A stretch of 64,000 bases of DNA from an uncultured Eubacteriales bacterium (GTDB lineage: Bacteria; Bacillota; Clostridia; Oscillospirales; Butyricicoccaceae), in assembly GCA_910579575.1 (NCBI GenBank), contig CAJTUM010000001.1, positions 11,262 to 75,261 of the forward strand, written 5' to 3'. Positions 7,927 to 16,468 of the stretch are shown here, one piece after another. The notes under the pieces are model-generated. The model was not told the origin of the DNA, ran no database searches, and saw nothing but the letters and a program-made list of their open reading frames with translations. Within the stretch, counting starts at the first letter, position 1. Every line of letters begins with the position of its first letter. The position numbers and the translations under genes were made by a program.

Positions 7927-9348
7927 ATGGAACAGAACATCTGGCATTGCCCGATTTGCGGGCAGGATTTCCCGGGGGACCAACCCCCGGAACGCTGCCC
8001 AATCTGCGGCGCGGGCGCCAGCGTTTTCACCAAAATCGGGGCCTCGGCGGCCCAACAGTGGCGCTGCCTGGTCTGCGGCCAGGTCTTTGAGGGCGCCGAG
8101 CCTCCGGTTCCCTGCCCGGTTTGCGGAGCAGGGCGGCAGGCTTTTGAACCCCAGCCCCAGGAAGGGGAGCCGCTCCGCCAGGATACTGACCGACGCTTTG
8201 TTCTAATCGGCGGCGGCGCCGCCGGGCTGGAATGCGCCAAAGCCATCCGTCGGCGGGATAAGACTGCCTCTATCACGCTGATCTGCGGCGAAAAACAGGC
8301 GCCCTATAACCGGCCCGCCCTCAGCGACGCCTTGGCGGACGGCCTTTCGCTGGCCGCCCTGCTTCTGCAGGAGCCCCAGTGGTACGAGGAGCAAGCGATT
8401 CGGCTGCTGACAGGCGTCTGCTGCACGGAAATTCTGCGGGAGCAAAAGCAAATCCGGCTTGATAACGGCGAAACCCTGCCCTATGACAAGCTGCTGCTGG
8501 CTGTGGGCAGCCAGCCTTTCCTGCCGCTGAAGCCGCAAGAGGGGGCTGTTCCTCTGTACGCTCTGCGCTCTTATGAGGATTGTCGCCGGCTGACCCAGGC
8601 CGCCCAAGGGGCAAACAAAGCCGTGATACTGGGCGGCGGCATTTTGGGCGTGGAGGCCGCCTTGGCCCTGCGGGAGCAGGGCCTGCGCGTAACCATCGCC
8701 GAGCGAGGGCCCCATATTCTGATCGCCCAAGCCGACGAAAACGCCGCCGCCCTGACAGCCGCTTGGTTGAATCGCCGGGGCATTTCCATCCGCTGCGGCG
8801 TTACCGGAGAAGCTCTGCTGCCGGAAGGATTGCGCTTGAACGACGGCTCTGTGCTGGAGGCCGATTTCGTCCTGGCCGCCGCCGGCGTTCGGCCCCAGGT
8901 CGCCCTGGCTCAAGCCTGCGGCCTTGCAACCGACCGGGGCGTTTTGACAGACGAAACGATGGTTACTTCCGACCCGGATATCTACGCTGCCGGCGACTGC
9001 GCCCAATTTCAAGACCGCCCCGGCGGGCTGTGGTCGGAAGCGGCGGCCCAAGGCCAAGTCGCCGGCGCTCAAATGGCCGGCGACAGCCAGGCGGTTTATA
9101 CCCGCCCTGTCCCCGCCGCCGCTCTGGAGGAAAACGGCCTTTCCCTGTTTAGCTGCGGCCTGACCCGAGGCGCCCGGCTCCAGACCCTGACCTACGAAGA
9201 CGCCTTTTCCGGCGTCTACAAGCGCCTTTTCCTGGAGGATGGAAAAATCGTAGGCGGCATTCTCTTCGGCGATACCAGCCAGGCCGGCCAGCTGCTGAAT
9301 TGGGTTGCCAGCCGCCGCCAAGCGCCGGCAAGCATACTGGAAAGCTGA
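7927..9348 (+). CDS. NAD(P)H:rubredoxin oxidoreductase with two fused N-terminal rubredoxin-like domains
   Basis: 473 residues. Two short rubredoxin-like zinc/iron ribbons occupy residues 1-75 (CPICG...CPICG and CLVCG...CPVCG, rubrerythrin-type spacing). A FAD/NAD(P)H disulfide-oxidoreductase fold follows: FAD site VLIGGGAAGLECAKAI, NAD site VILGGGILGVEAALAL, second FAD motif YAAGDCAQF, related to NADH:rubredoxin reductases and the NirB N-terminal region. Good ribosome site AAAGGAGG. Linked to the flavodiiron gene, it would carry NADH electrons through its own rubredoxin domains to that enzyme for O2 detoxification. The fusion removes the need for free rubredoxin; this role is inferred. Confidence 0.85.
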   Translation: MEQNIWHCPICGQDFPGDQPPERCPICGAGASVFTKIGASAAQQWRCLVCGQVFEGAEPPVPCPVCGAGRQAFEPQPQEGEPLRQDTDRRFVLIGGGAAGLECAKAIRRRDKTASITLICGEKQAPYNRPALSDALADGLSLAALLLQEPQWYEEQAIRLLTGVCCTEILREQKQIRLDNGETLPYDKLLLAVGSQPFLPLKPQEGAVPLYALRSYEDCRRLTQAAQGANKAVILGGGILGVEAALALREQGLRVTIAERGPHILIAQADENAAALTAAWLNRRGISIRCGVTGEALLPEGLRLNDGSVLEADFVLAAAGVRPQVALAQACGLATDRGVLTDETMVTSDPDIYAAGDCAQFQDRPGGLWSEAAAQGQVAGAQMAGDSQAVYTRPVPAAALEENGLSLFSCGLTRGARLQTLTYEDAFSGVYKRLFLEDGKIVGGILFGDTSQAGQLLNWVASRRQAPASILES

Positions 9349-9402
9349 CCGCGGGGCCCTGAGCCAGACGCTTTCTGTTTATTGATCTATTGATAGACGA
9401 CA

Positions 9403-9438
9403 AAGCCCGTCAACTGATTGTTGACGGGCTTGTTTTTT
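9403..9438 (+). terminator. Intrinsic terminator after the oxidoreductase gene
   Basis: AAGCCCGTCAAC pairs with GTTGACGGGCTT, followed by GTTTTTT. It separates this operon from the convergent ferritin-like gene. Confidence 0.85.
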
Positions 9439-9469
9439 GCCCTGCAAGGGCGCTGCGTGGAATTTTCGG

Positions 9470-10753
9470 CTATCGACCTTGCCCAAGGTCCTCTCCGGTG
9501 AGGCAAGGCGCTTCCCGGCCCACCCAGATATTGTCCTGGGTGCGGCAGTCCAGCTGAGGCGCCGGGCTGGGGCCCTGCTGATAGCGGTAGTCCTTTCCAT
9601 ATTGGCAGATGTGTTTTTCAATGGTCTGGTGGGCGGGCTCGCAGGCCGGATTGTTGTTCACCTGCTTCTGATAGGTGCAGAACGGGGCGTCCAGCGGCAG
9701 CTGGCGCACGTCCTGATAGCCGCCTATGACGGCGGTATTCCAAACGGTATTCCCCAGTATCTGGCGGATATATTCTTTGTTGGGGTGCAGCTGCAAAAGC
9801 TGAGGAAATTCGCCGTTGGAAATCACCTGCTGCCACTGCTTGCCTTCGTATTGCTCCAGCAGAGCCGCGGCTTTTTGCAGATGGCCCACCTCCTGGTTGA
9901 GGTGCTGCTCCCACATCACCCGGATATGGGGGTCTGTTTCCGTCATATAACAGGAATAATAGAGATAGCACTCGGTATATTCATGCTCCAGCAAGTTTTC
10001 CAGCCAGGTGCGCCGGGGGTCCAGCAAACTGCCGTACTGGGTGACGTGCTGTTCCTCGATCATGCCGATTTCCTGATAAAGCCGGCGGCCCAGGTCGTTG
10101 GGGTAAAGGGCGCACAGATTCATATAGTAGTTCATGGTCTGCTGTTCGGCGGCGGTGATGATTTGGGCGTGGAGCTTGGTCAAGGGGTCCGCCGTGGTGA
10201 AATCCACGAACTGCCTGGGGTCGTCCTTGGGGAAGCGGTGCTCGGATATGGTGGGCCGGCCGGGCATAATCTCGGTGTAGCAGCCCACCAAAAACTCGGC
10301 CCGCTCGCCGCCCTGGTCCATCTCCAACAGGTTGGCGTAGCGGTACAGATGATCAAAATCCTCCAGCAAGGCGAAATCCAGGGCGGATTTTACCAAGCTG
10401 TTTGGCTCGGTCTGCGCCATGCCCGCCGTCAAGTCCACTGCCAGCTGCTCATAGCCGATGGTGGCTTCCAGCGGCGTTTCGTTCACCGGCTTCAGGGTCT
10501 GGATACGCTTTTGCTGCTGCTGCTCGGTTCGGCGGATCAAAGCCAGCTCCCGCCGCAGCGCTTCGTCTGGGCAATTTCGGAAAAACTGGTGGGAGAAAAA
10601 CGTCGCTTCCACCTCGGCGCCGTTCATCAGAATCACTCGACACCGCGTGTAGGGGTCTACCTCATATTTGTTGTAAGAATAGGGGTATAATCCCTTCCAA
10701 TCATAGAAACAATCCAGGGGCGTGGGGTTTTGCTCAAAGGGGTTAAAGCCCAT
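9470..10753 (-). CDS. Ferritin-like (di-iron carboxylate) domain protein of unknown function
   Basis: 427 residues. The region from about residue 120 to 300 is all-helical with repeated metal-ligand patterns: LLEDFDHLYRY (E131/H135), AAEQQTMNY (E203), MIEEQHVTQY (E233 to H236), HEYTECYLYY (E258/E261) and NQEVGHLQKA (E288/H291). Two E-x2-H pairs plus further glutamates fit a ferritin-like/rubrerythrin-like four-helix bundle with a di-iron site. There is no rubredoxin domain. The first 110 residues and last 100 match nothing I recognise. The ribosome site AAAGGAGG is well placed. Position beside O2 reductase and hydrogenase genes suggests peroxide or iron handling. Fold assignment moderately sure; activity unknown. 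Confidence 0.7.
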   Translation of the reverse strand: MGFNPFEQNPTPLDCFYDWKGLYPYSYNKYEVDPYTRCRVILMNGAEVEATFFSHQFFRNCPDEALRRELALIRRTEQQQQKRIQTLKPVNETPLEATIGYEQLAVDLTAGMAQTEPNSLVKSALDFALLEDFDHLYRYANLLEMDQGGERAEFLVGCYTEIMPGRPTISEHRFPKDDPRQFVDFTTADPLTKLHAQIITAAEQQTMNYYMNLCALYPNDLGRRLYQEIGMIEEQHVTQYGSLLDPRRTWLENLLEHEYTECYLYYSCYMTETDPHIRVMWEQHLNQEVGHLQKAAALLEQYEGKQWQQVISNGEFPQLLQLHPNKEYIRQILGNTVWNTAVIGGYQDVRQLPLDAPFCTYQKQVNNNPACEPAHQTIEKHICQYGKDYRYQQGPSPAPQLDCRTQDNIWVGREAPCLTGEDLGQGR

Positions 10754-10778
10754 GTCTGGTTTCCTCCTTTTTGGGTAG

Positions 10779-10801
10779 ATAATACAAGGCCCGCGGGCCT
10801 T
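10779..10801 (-). promoter_or_regulatory. Candidate operator-promoter of the ferritin-like gene
   Basis: The perfect 16-bp palindrome AAGGCCCGCGGGCCTT (10786-10801) lies one base upstream of a minus-strand TATTAT (-10, 10779-10784) and would fill the -35/-10 spacer, where a repressor dimer would block polymerase. No good -35 hexamer is visible. Confidence 0.4.
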
Positions 10802-10921
10802 ATTTCATCCTATGACGCCGGCCTTTGTTTTGACGCCCTAAGATTTCCGTCCTTTTTCAGCGGCTCCGTCAAAAAGTGCGGAGATTTCTTGCAATTCCCA
10901 CAATTTTTGATGGCAAAAACC

Positions 10922-10950
10922 TGTTCACCGGCAAGAGAATTTGATATAAT
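10922..10950 (+). promoter_or_regulatory. Promoter of the H2-sensing hydrogenase operon
   Basis: Extended -10 TGATATAAT (TATAAT 10945-10950) with a weak -35 TGTTCA 17 bp upstream. A leader of about 100 nt precedes the first gene; I see no riboswitch in it. Confidence 0.6.
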
Positions 10951-11057
10951 CGGAGAGAGAATTTTTCGGGCGGGTTGGGGAACGGAGAAAAAAGGCTTCC
11001 CCCGCGCCGCCCAAGCAGAACTGCGATTGTTCAATCAAATTAGGAGGGACAAACGGC

Positions 11058-11297
11058 ATGACGATACAAGTTTGCATCGGAAGCTCCTGCCATGTACGGG
11101 GCTCCTACGAGATCAAAACCATCTTGGAAGAGCTGATTCGGCAAAACGGGCTGGAAAACCAGGTCGTCTTGCGCCCAGCCTTTTGCCTGGGCGTCTGCGG
11201 CGAGGGCGTCGGCGTCCGGGTGGACGGCCAGACCCTGAGCGGCGTGACGGCGGAAAACGCCGCCGATATTTTTCGCCAATATGTGCTGAAAGGATGA
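11058..11297 (+). CDS. Thioredoxin-like [2Fe-2S] ferredoxin (NuoE/HydC-like)
   Basis: 79 residues. MTIQVCIGSSCHVRGSYEI then RPAFCLGVCGEGVGVRVDG supplies the four cysteines (C-x4-C and C-x3-C) of a thioredoxin-fold [2Fe-2S] ferredoxin, as in NuoE and HydC subunits but without the N-terminal helical extension. It has a strong ribosome site (TTAGGAGG) and ends by overlapping the next gene's upstream ATG (ATGA). It probably exchanges electrons with the HydS-like protein encoded next. Confidence 0.85.
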   Translation: MTIQVCIGSSCHVRGSYEIKTILEELIRQNGLENQVVLRPAFCLGVCGEGVGVRVDGQTLSGVTAENAADIFRQYVLKG

Positions 11298-11302
11298 GCG
11301 CT

Positions 11303-13006
11303 ATGGACGTGCTGCGGTACCAAAAGGCCAACTGCAAGGATTGTTACAAATGTATCCGCCGCTGCGCGGTGAAGGCCATCGCCGTGCGGGACCATCATAC
11401 CGAAGTGATCGACGAGGACTGCGTGCTGTGCGGCCGGTGCGTTTTGACCTGCCCCCAATACGCCAACCAGGCCCGCTGGGATATTCAGCCTGTCCGCCGG
11501 CTGCTGCAATCGGAACGGCCTGTCTACGCCATGGTGGCGCCGTCCTTTTCTTTTCAATATGGGCCGGACGCCTTCGGCCCTCTGCGCTGCCAGCTGATGG
11601 CCTTGGGCTTCACCGACGCTTTTGAATCGGCGGAGGGCGCCTGTCTGGTGAAAAATCAATATCAAAACCTGGTAGCCAAACGCTGGGGAGACGTGATTTT
11701 GACTTCCTGCTGCCCCTCTGTGGTGCTGCTGGTAGAGCGGCATTTTCCCTCGCTGACGCCTCTGCTGGCGCCGGTGCTTTCCCCGATGCAGGCCGAAGCC
11801 AAGCTGCTGCGCCGCCGCTTTGGGCCTGAAGCCGCCGTCGTCTACATCGGCTCCTGCATCGCTGCAAAAAACGAATGCGACCAAACCCCCGGCCTCACCG
11901 ACTACGCTCTAACCTACGACGAACTCAACGCCTTGTTCGTCAGCAACAAGCTGCCGGTGGACCTACATGGGGCGATTTGCGCCCCAGAGCCTCGGCGGCG
12001 CAGCCGCTCCTTCCCCCTGCCCGGCGGCGTCATCGGCTGCATGGACCAGGACCCGGAATACTCCTATTTGGCGGTGGACGGGCTGGAAAACTGCATCGCC
12101 GCCCTAAACGAAATCAAAACAGGCCGGCTGCACAACTGCTTTATCGAGCTGCGCAGCTGCACAGGCTCCTGCGCCGGCGGGCCCAAAATGAGCGCCGACG
12201 CCCGCAACCGGCTGGAAGGGCGCGTGCGCATCGCCAACACTGCCAACGGGGGCGAAGATTTTGAGCCCCAGCCCACTCTGCGGCTGGACCGGACCTTCCA
12301 TCCCCGCAGCCGAGCCGAGGCCAAACTGCCCACCGAGCAGGAGATCGACGAGATTCTTCGCCGTCTGGGTAAAAACAGCCCGGCGGATCAGCTCAACTGC
12401 GGAACCTGCGGCTATCCCACCTGCCGCGATAAGGCGGTGGCCATCTACCAGGGCAAGGCGGATGTGACCATGTGCCTGCCCTATATGAAAAAGCGGGCCG
12501 AATCCCTTTCGGACAAAATCATCAGCAATTCTCCCACGGCTATTTTGGCGGTGGACAGCGCCCTGCGGGTGCGCATGGCCAACCGGGCTCTTCGGAATAT
12601 TCTCGGCATCCAGGAAGACGTTTCTCTTTCCGGTCTGCTGGTTTCCGAGTTGATGGACGATTTCGAGTTTATCACCGCCTTTTCCGCCCCTGCCGGAACC
12701 AAGGTGCGCAAAGCCTATTTGGAGCAATACGACAAATATGTGGAGCAGATTTTCGCCGTAGACGAAAGCAGCAACATGGCCATTTGCATGATGAAGGACA
12801 TTACCGCCGAAGAAAAGGCCCGCCGGAGCCGGCACAAAACTCGGCAGGAGGCGGTGGACATCGCCGACCAGATCATTGCCAAGCAATTGCGCATCGTCCA
12901 CGAAATCGCCTCTCTGCTGGGGGAAACGGCGGCGGAAACCAAGGTGGCTTTGACCCGGCTGAAAAGCACTGTGGCCATGGACGAGGGGGAGGAAGACCGG
13001 CCATGA
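11303..13006 (+). CDS. HydS-type sensory [FeFe] hydrogenase homologue with PAS domain (group C)
   Basis: 567 residues. Order: two [4Fe-4S] ferredoxin motifs (CKDCYKCIRRC, CVLCGRCVLTC); an H-cluster domain with L1 LTSCCPSV, L2 IGSCIAAKNEC and L3 ELRSCTGSCAGGP; a further Fe-S motif NCGTCGYPTCRDKA; a PAS domain (about residues 410-510, from ISNSPTAILAV to MMKDITAEEKA); and a C-terminal helix. Known group C hydrogenases have this PAS tail and are thought to sense H2 and signal to kinases or phosphatases. The cysteines that would ligate the H-cluster are present, though L1 and L2 are atypical for a turnover enzyme. Start 11303 is favoured over ATG 11294, which sits only 1 nt from AAAGG. It overlaps the phosphatase gene by ATGA. 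Confidence 0.88.
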   Translation: MDVLRYQKANCKDCYKCIRRCAVKAIAVRDHHTEVIDEDCVLCGRCVLTCPQYANQARWDIQPVRRLLQSERPVYAMVAPSFSFQYGPDAFGPLRCQLMALGFTDAFESAEGACLVKNQYQNLVAKRWGDVILTSCCPSVVLLVERHFPSLTPLLAPVLSPMQAEAKLLRRRFGPEAAVVYIGSCIAAKNECDQTPGLTDYALTYDELNALFVSNKLPVDLHGAICAPEPRRRSRSFPLPGGVIGCMDQDPEYSYLAVDGLENCIAALNEIKTGRLHNCFIELRSCTGSCAGGPKMSADARNRLEGRVRIANTANGGEDFEPQPTLRLDRTFHPRSRAEAKLPTEQEIDEILRRLGKNSPADQLNCGTCGYPTCRDKAVAIYQGKADVTMCLPYMKKRAESLSDKIISNSPTAILAVDSALRVRMANRALRNILGIQEDVSLSGLLVSELMDDFEFITAFSAPAGTKVRKAYLEQYDKYVEQIFAVDESSNMAICMMKDITAEEKARRSRHKTRQEAVDIADQIIAKQLRIVHEIASLLGETAAETKVALTRLKSTVAMDEGEEDRP

Positions 13007-14175
13007 ACACAATCTGCATGGAAAGCGGTTTCGTCAGCCTCAATAAGGACGGAGAAGACCTGTGCGGCGATTTTTTTACCACCGTGGCGGATGAGGACGG
13101 CGTTTCCACCTTCGTTCTGTCCGACGGAATGGGCAGCGGCGTCAAGGCCAATATTTTAGCCACCCTTACCGCCAAAATCTTAGCCACTATGACGGCCAAT
13201 CGCTTGTCTCTGCGGGAAAGCGCGGCCACCATCGCTCAGACTCTGCCTGTGTGCAGCGTCCGAGGGCTGGCCTATTCCACCTTTACCCTGATGCAGGTTC
13301 AGCCCGATTGGCAGGTCTATTTAGCGCAGTATGACAACCCCCTGGCCATCCTGCTGCGCCAGGGAAAAAGCGTGGATTACCCCACGGAGCGGCTGGTTCT
13401 GGGGGATAAAACCATTGTGGAAAGCCGCTTTACCCTGGAGGGAGGCGACGTTTTTGTATTGATGACCGACGGCGTCACCCATGCCGGCCTGGGCGGGCTG
13501 ATTCCAGACGGCTGGCAGCGCCAAGGCGTGCAGGATTACTTGGAGGAGATTTACCGCCCCAAAATGTCTGCCAAAAGCCTGGCCGCCCGGCTGGCCGACG
13601 CCTGCCGGGACCTGTATTTGGAGCATATCGCCGACGATGTGACTGTGGCGGTATTCAAAATGCGGACTCGCCAGGCCGTCAATCTGTTGGTAGGGCCCCC
13701 AAAACAGCAGCAGGACGACGAACGCTTTTTACAGCAGTTTTTGACCAGCGAAGGGGCCCATATTGTCTGCGGCGGCAGCACGGCTCAAATGGTCAGCCGC
13801 TGTTTGGGCCGTCAGCTGGTAATCAGCGACGATTATGTGGACCCGGATATCCCTCCGGCCGCCCGCATCCGGGGCATTGATTTGGTGACGGAGGGCGTCG
13901 TCACCCTGGGCCGAGCGCTGGACATTGTCTCTCGCTATGCCTCGGCGGAATCCATCCCCTCCCACTGGGAGGCCCGAGGCGACGCCGCCACCCAAATTGC
14001 CCGAATGCTGCTGGAGGACGCCACCGACATTCGCTTTTTTGTGGGCAAGGCGGTAAACCCCTCCCACCAGGACCCGGAGCTGCACATCGACTTTTCTCTG
14101 AAAATGGGTATTATTGAAAAGCTGGAAAAGCTGCTGCGGGATATGGGCAAGCGGGTAACGGTGGAATCCTGTTAG
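13003..14175 (+). CDS. PP2C/SpoIIE-type serine phosphatase, partner of the H2 sensor
   Basis: 390 residues. The first ~220 residues are a PPM/SpoIIE fold with metal-binding motifs LSDGMGSGVKA, VLMTDGVTHAG and DDVTVAVFKM. The C-terminal ~150 residues (from LLVGPPKQQQDDERF) form a second conserved region with GGSTAQMVSRCLGR that I cannot assign. It overlaps the HydS-like gene by ATGA, so the pair is translationally coupled. In known HydS loci the phosphatase is the proposed output of H2 sensing, dephosphorylating an unidentified protein. No kinase gene is adjacent. Confidence 0.88.
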   Translation: MNTICMESGFVSLNKDGEDLCGDFFTTVADEDGVSTFVLSDGMGSGVKANILATLTAKILATMTANRLSLRESAATIAQTLPVCSVRGLAYSTFTLMQVQPDWQVYLAQYDNPLAILLRQGKSVDYPTERLVLGDKTIVESRFTLEGGDVFVLMTDGVTHAGLGGLIPDGWQRQGVQDYLEEIYRPKMSAKSLAARLADACRDLYLEHIADDVTVAVFKMRTRQAVNLLVGPPKQQQDDERFLQQFLTSEGAHIVCGGSTAQMVSRCLGRQLVISDDYVDPDIPPAARIRGIDLVTEGVVTLGRALDIVSRYASAESIPSHWEARGDAATQIARMLLEDATDIRFFVGKAVNPSHQDPELHIDFSLKMGIIEKLEKLLRDMGKRVTVESC

Positions 14176-14252
14176 CCGCGCCGTCGCGGCGGCCTTATCG
14201 CAAAGCCGGGCCCGCCGCTCAACCATTTTATCGGAAAGGAAATTTGGAACCT

Positions 14253-15680
14253 ATGGTTTTTGATACGCAAGTACAGGAGCTGAAATACAAGGCGCTGAAG
14301 GAGAGCGCCCGCCTGGCCTGGCAGGACGAGCTGCCCAAAGGCCTGCTGGGGGCGGCGGCCCGGATTGTGCCCGGCCCCCAGCCTACGATGCGCTGCTGCA
14401 TTTATAAAGAACGGGCCATCATGGAGGAGCGGCTGCGCATGGCCATGGGCGGCGACGAAGCCAATGAAAATATCATCGAGGTCATCAACATCGCCTGCGA
14501 CGAATGCCCTGTAGCCGGCGTTCGGGTGACAGAATCCTGCCGGGGGTGCATCGCCCACCGCTGCATGAACGCCTGCCCCAAGGGCGCGATTTCCATTGTC
14601 AACCATCGAGCGACCGTCGACCAAGAAAAATGCGTGGAATGCGGCCGGTGCGTCTCGGCCTGTCCTTACAGCGCCATCGTCAAATCCGCTCGACCCTGCG
14701 AAAAAGCCTGCAAGACCGGGGCCATCCGCATGGACGAAAACAAAAAGGCCGCCATCGACAACAACAAGTGCATCAGCTGCGGCGCCTGCGTTTATCAATG
14801 CCCTTTTGGGGCCATTTCGGATAAATCCTTCCTTTTGGATTGCGTGGAGCTGATTCAAAAATCCCAAAACAACCAGGCTTATCCGGTGTTTGCCATCGTG
14901 GCGCCCTCGATTTCCAGCCAGTTTCACCATGCCTCGGTGGAGCAGGTGGTTTCCGGCCTCAAGGCTCTGGGTTTTTACAATGTTGTAGAAACCGCTTTGG
15001 GCGCCGATATGACGGCCTGGCGAGAGGCCCAGGAGCTGGCGGAAAAGAAATTCCTCACCAGCTCCTGCTGCCCGGCTTTTGTGGAATACATCCATAAGTT
15101 TTTTCCGGACATGGCTCATCATATCTCCCATAACCTTTCCCCTATGGCGGAAATCGCCAAATACATCAAGCGCATTCATCCAGATAGCAAAGTGGTCTTC
15201 ATCGGCCCCTGCACCGCCAAAAAGGCCGAGCGCCGCCTGCCCCAGGTCAAGGAACTGGTGGACTGCGTGCTGACCTTTGAGGAGCTTCAGGCCCTGTTTG
15301 ACAGCCGGGAGATCGACCTGACCGCTCTGCCCGGCGAAGCCTTGGACAACGCCTCCTATTTCGGCCGGGTGTTTGCCCGCAGCGGCGGCCTGGCTGTGGC
15401 GGTGGAGCAGGCCCTCAAAGAGCGGGGCGTAGCGCCGGAGGATTTTCAGCTCAACGCCATTTCCTGCAGCGGCGTGGAAGAATGCCGAGCCGCTTTGCTG
15501 CGGGCAAGCCGCGATATGCTGCCCAACAACTTTATCGAGGGCATGGCCTGCGAAAACGGCTGCATCGGCGGCGCCGGCTGCATCACCCACGGCCCCAAGA
15601 GCAAGGCCGAGGTGGATCAATATGGCCGACAGGCCATGGAAAAAACCATCCGCGACGCCATCGGCATTTTGGATTTTTAG
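14253..15680 (+). CDS. Monomeric [FeFe] hydrogenase, group B-like
   Basis: About 475 residues. The N-terminal half has several Fe-S motifs: CRGCIAHRCMNACPKGA, CVECGRCVSACPYSA, CEKACKTGA and CISCGACVYQCPFGA. The H-cluster domain has L1 LTSSCCPAF, L2 IGPCTAKKAE and L3 EGMACENGCIGGAGC, the form typical of group B enzymes. It is expected to interconvert protons and H2 with ferredoxin in the cytoplasm. It lies 77 bp downstream of the phosphatase gene in the same orientation with no terminator between, so it is probably the operon's output enzyme. The ATG at 14253 is chosen; a TTG at 14244 is too close to AAAGGA. The HydEFG maturases are not in this window. Confidence 0.92.
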   Translation: MVFDTQVQELKYKALKESARLAWQDELPKGLLGAAARIVPGPQPTMRCCIYKERAIMEERLRMAMGGDEANENIIEVINIACDECPVAGVRVTESCRGCIAHRCMNACPKGAISIVNHRATVDQEKCVECGRCVSACPYSAIVKSARPCEKACKTGAIRMDENKKAAIDNNKCISCGACVYQCPFGAISDKSFLLDCVELIQKSQNNQAYPVFAIVAPSISSQFHHASVEQVVSGLKALGFYNVVETALGADMTAWREAQELAEKKFLTSSCCPAFVEYIHKFFPDMAHHISHNLSPMAEIAKYIKRIHPDSKVVFIGPCTAKKAERRLPQVKELVDCVLTFEELQALFDSREIDLTALPGEALDNASYFGRVFARSGGLAVAVEQALKERGVAPEDFQLNAISCSGVEECRAALLRASRDMLPNNFIEGMACENGCIGGAGCITHGPKSKAEVDQYGRQAMEKTIRDAIGILDF

Positions 15681-15776
15681 CCGGCAGGCATACGGCAAAG
15701 CGAATTGTGCGGCTGGACCCGAGCGATAACCGGCAGCCCTATTTGCCAAAAGTCTGCGCGGCTTGGGCCTCTCCTT

Positions 15777-15805
15777 GTCCGCCCCATTTTGGGGCGGACT
15801 TTTTG
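15777..15805 (+). terminator. Intrinsic terminator of the hydrogenase operon
   Basis: GTCCGCCCC, loop ATTTT, GGGGCGGAC, then TTTTT. Confidence 0.9.
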
Positions 15806-15857
15806 GCGTAAATCGGCTTTCCAAGTGAATATTTTTCAAATTTTTATATGCAATCTA

Positions 15858-15887
15858 TTGATTTTATCGCCTAAGATATGATATTAT
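15858..15887 (+). promoter_or_regulatory. Candidate promoter of the anchored protein gene
   Basis: TTGATT (15858-15863), 18-bp spacer, TATTAT (15882-15887) in AT-rich DNA after the hydrogenase terminator. Confidence 0.45.
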
Positions 15888-15934
15888 TTAGGAAATATTT
15901 TAAAAATAACGATTTTTGGTGAAAGGAGCGGCAT

Positions 15935-16450
15935 ATGAAAAAGAAACTTTGGATTCTCGCGGCGACTGTCATTATCCTTCTGCTGGCGGGCGGGGGCTGG
16001 TTTTGGCTTTCCCGAAACCGGCTCAGCGAAGGCCCTCGGGCGGTGATTGACGCCATGTTCACCTGCCCCAACCCAGAGCTTTTCCATGAAGACGCCGTCG
16101 GCCGCATTGGCCTTGGGGTGGAAACCACGCCGGAGGAGCAGGAAAAAATCCAGGCGGCCAACGAACAGATGCAGGCAAACTGGGAAAAAGCCGTGGGCCG
16201 CTATTTCGCCCCCAACTGCTTTAAGCCGTTTTTCAAGATGCAATCTACCTATTTCCTTGGACAAGGAACGCTGAACGGCCAAAAAATCGCAGTGGAAAAG
16301 ACCGAATTGGAGGAAAAAGGGTTTCGATATGAAAAGGCCCTTGTGACTTATGACGCAGACGGCCAGCAAGCCCAGGCCCGGTTAAAATTTTCTTTGGACG
16401 AAGACGGACTTATCACCCAAGTCGAAATCCTGGAAACCCCAGCTGGATAA
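15935..16450 (+). CDS. Membrane-anchored hypothetical protein
   Basis: 171 residues. MKKKLWILAATVIILLLAG followed by GGWFWLSR is a single N-terminal membrane segment with no lipobox cysteine, so the protein is probably anchored with its domain outside. The remainder (helix with EEQEKIQAANEQMQANWEKAVGRYF, then beta-rich KFSLDEDGLITQVEIL) resembles the general layout of small DUF4878/NTF2-like extracytoplasmic proteins, but I do not recognise the family. It stands alone between two terminators, with ribosome site GAAAGGAG. Confidence 0.75.
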   Translation: MKKKLWILAATVIILLLAGGGWFWLSRNRLSEGPRAVIDAMFTCPNPELFHEDAVGRIGLGVETTPEEQEKIQAANEQMQANWEKAVGRYFAPNCFKPFFKMQSTYFLGQGTLNGQKIAVEKTELEEKGFRYEKALVTYDADGQQAQARLKFSLDEDGLITQVEILETPAG

Positions 16451-16468
16451 CAAAACTGCTGCAACAAC

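Noticed and set aside
6718..8055. Long minus-strand frame across the flavodiiron gene
   Set aside because: Antisense shadow of two well-conserved plus-strand genes; no motifs of its own.
10730..11302. N-terminal extension of the HydS-like gene to 758 codons
   Set aside because: The extension has no family similarity and overlaps the separate [2Fe-2S] gene in another frame; AAAGGA before 11303 gives the proper start.
14172..15839. 555-codon minus-strand frame over the hydrogenase gene
   Set aside because: Antisense to all Fe-S and H-cluster motifs; composition artefact.
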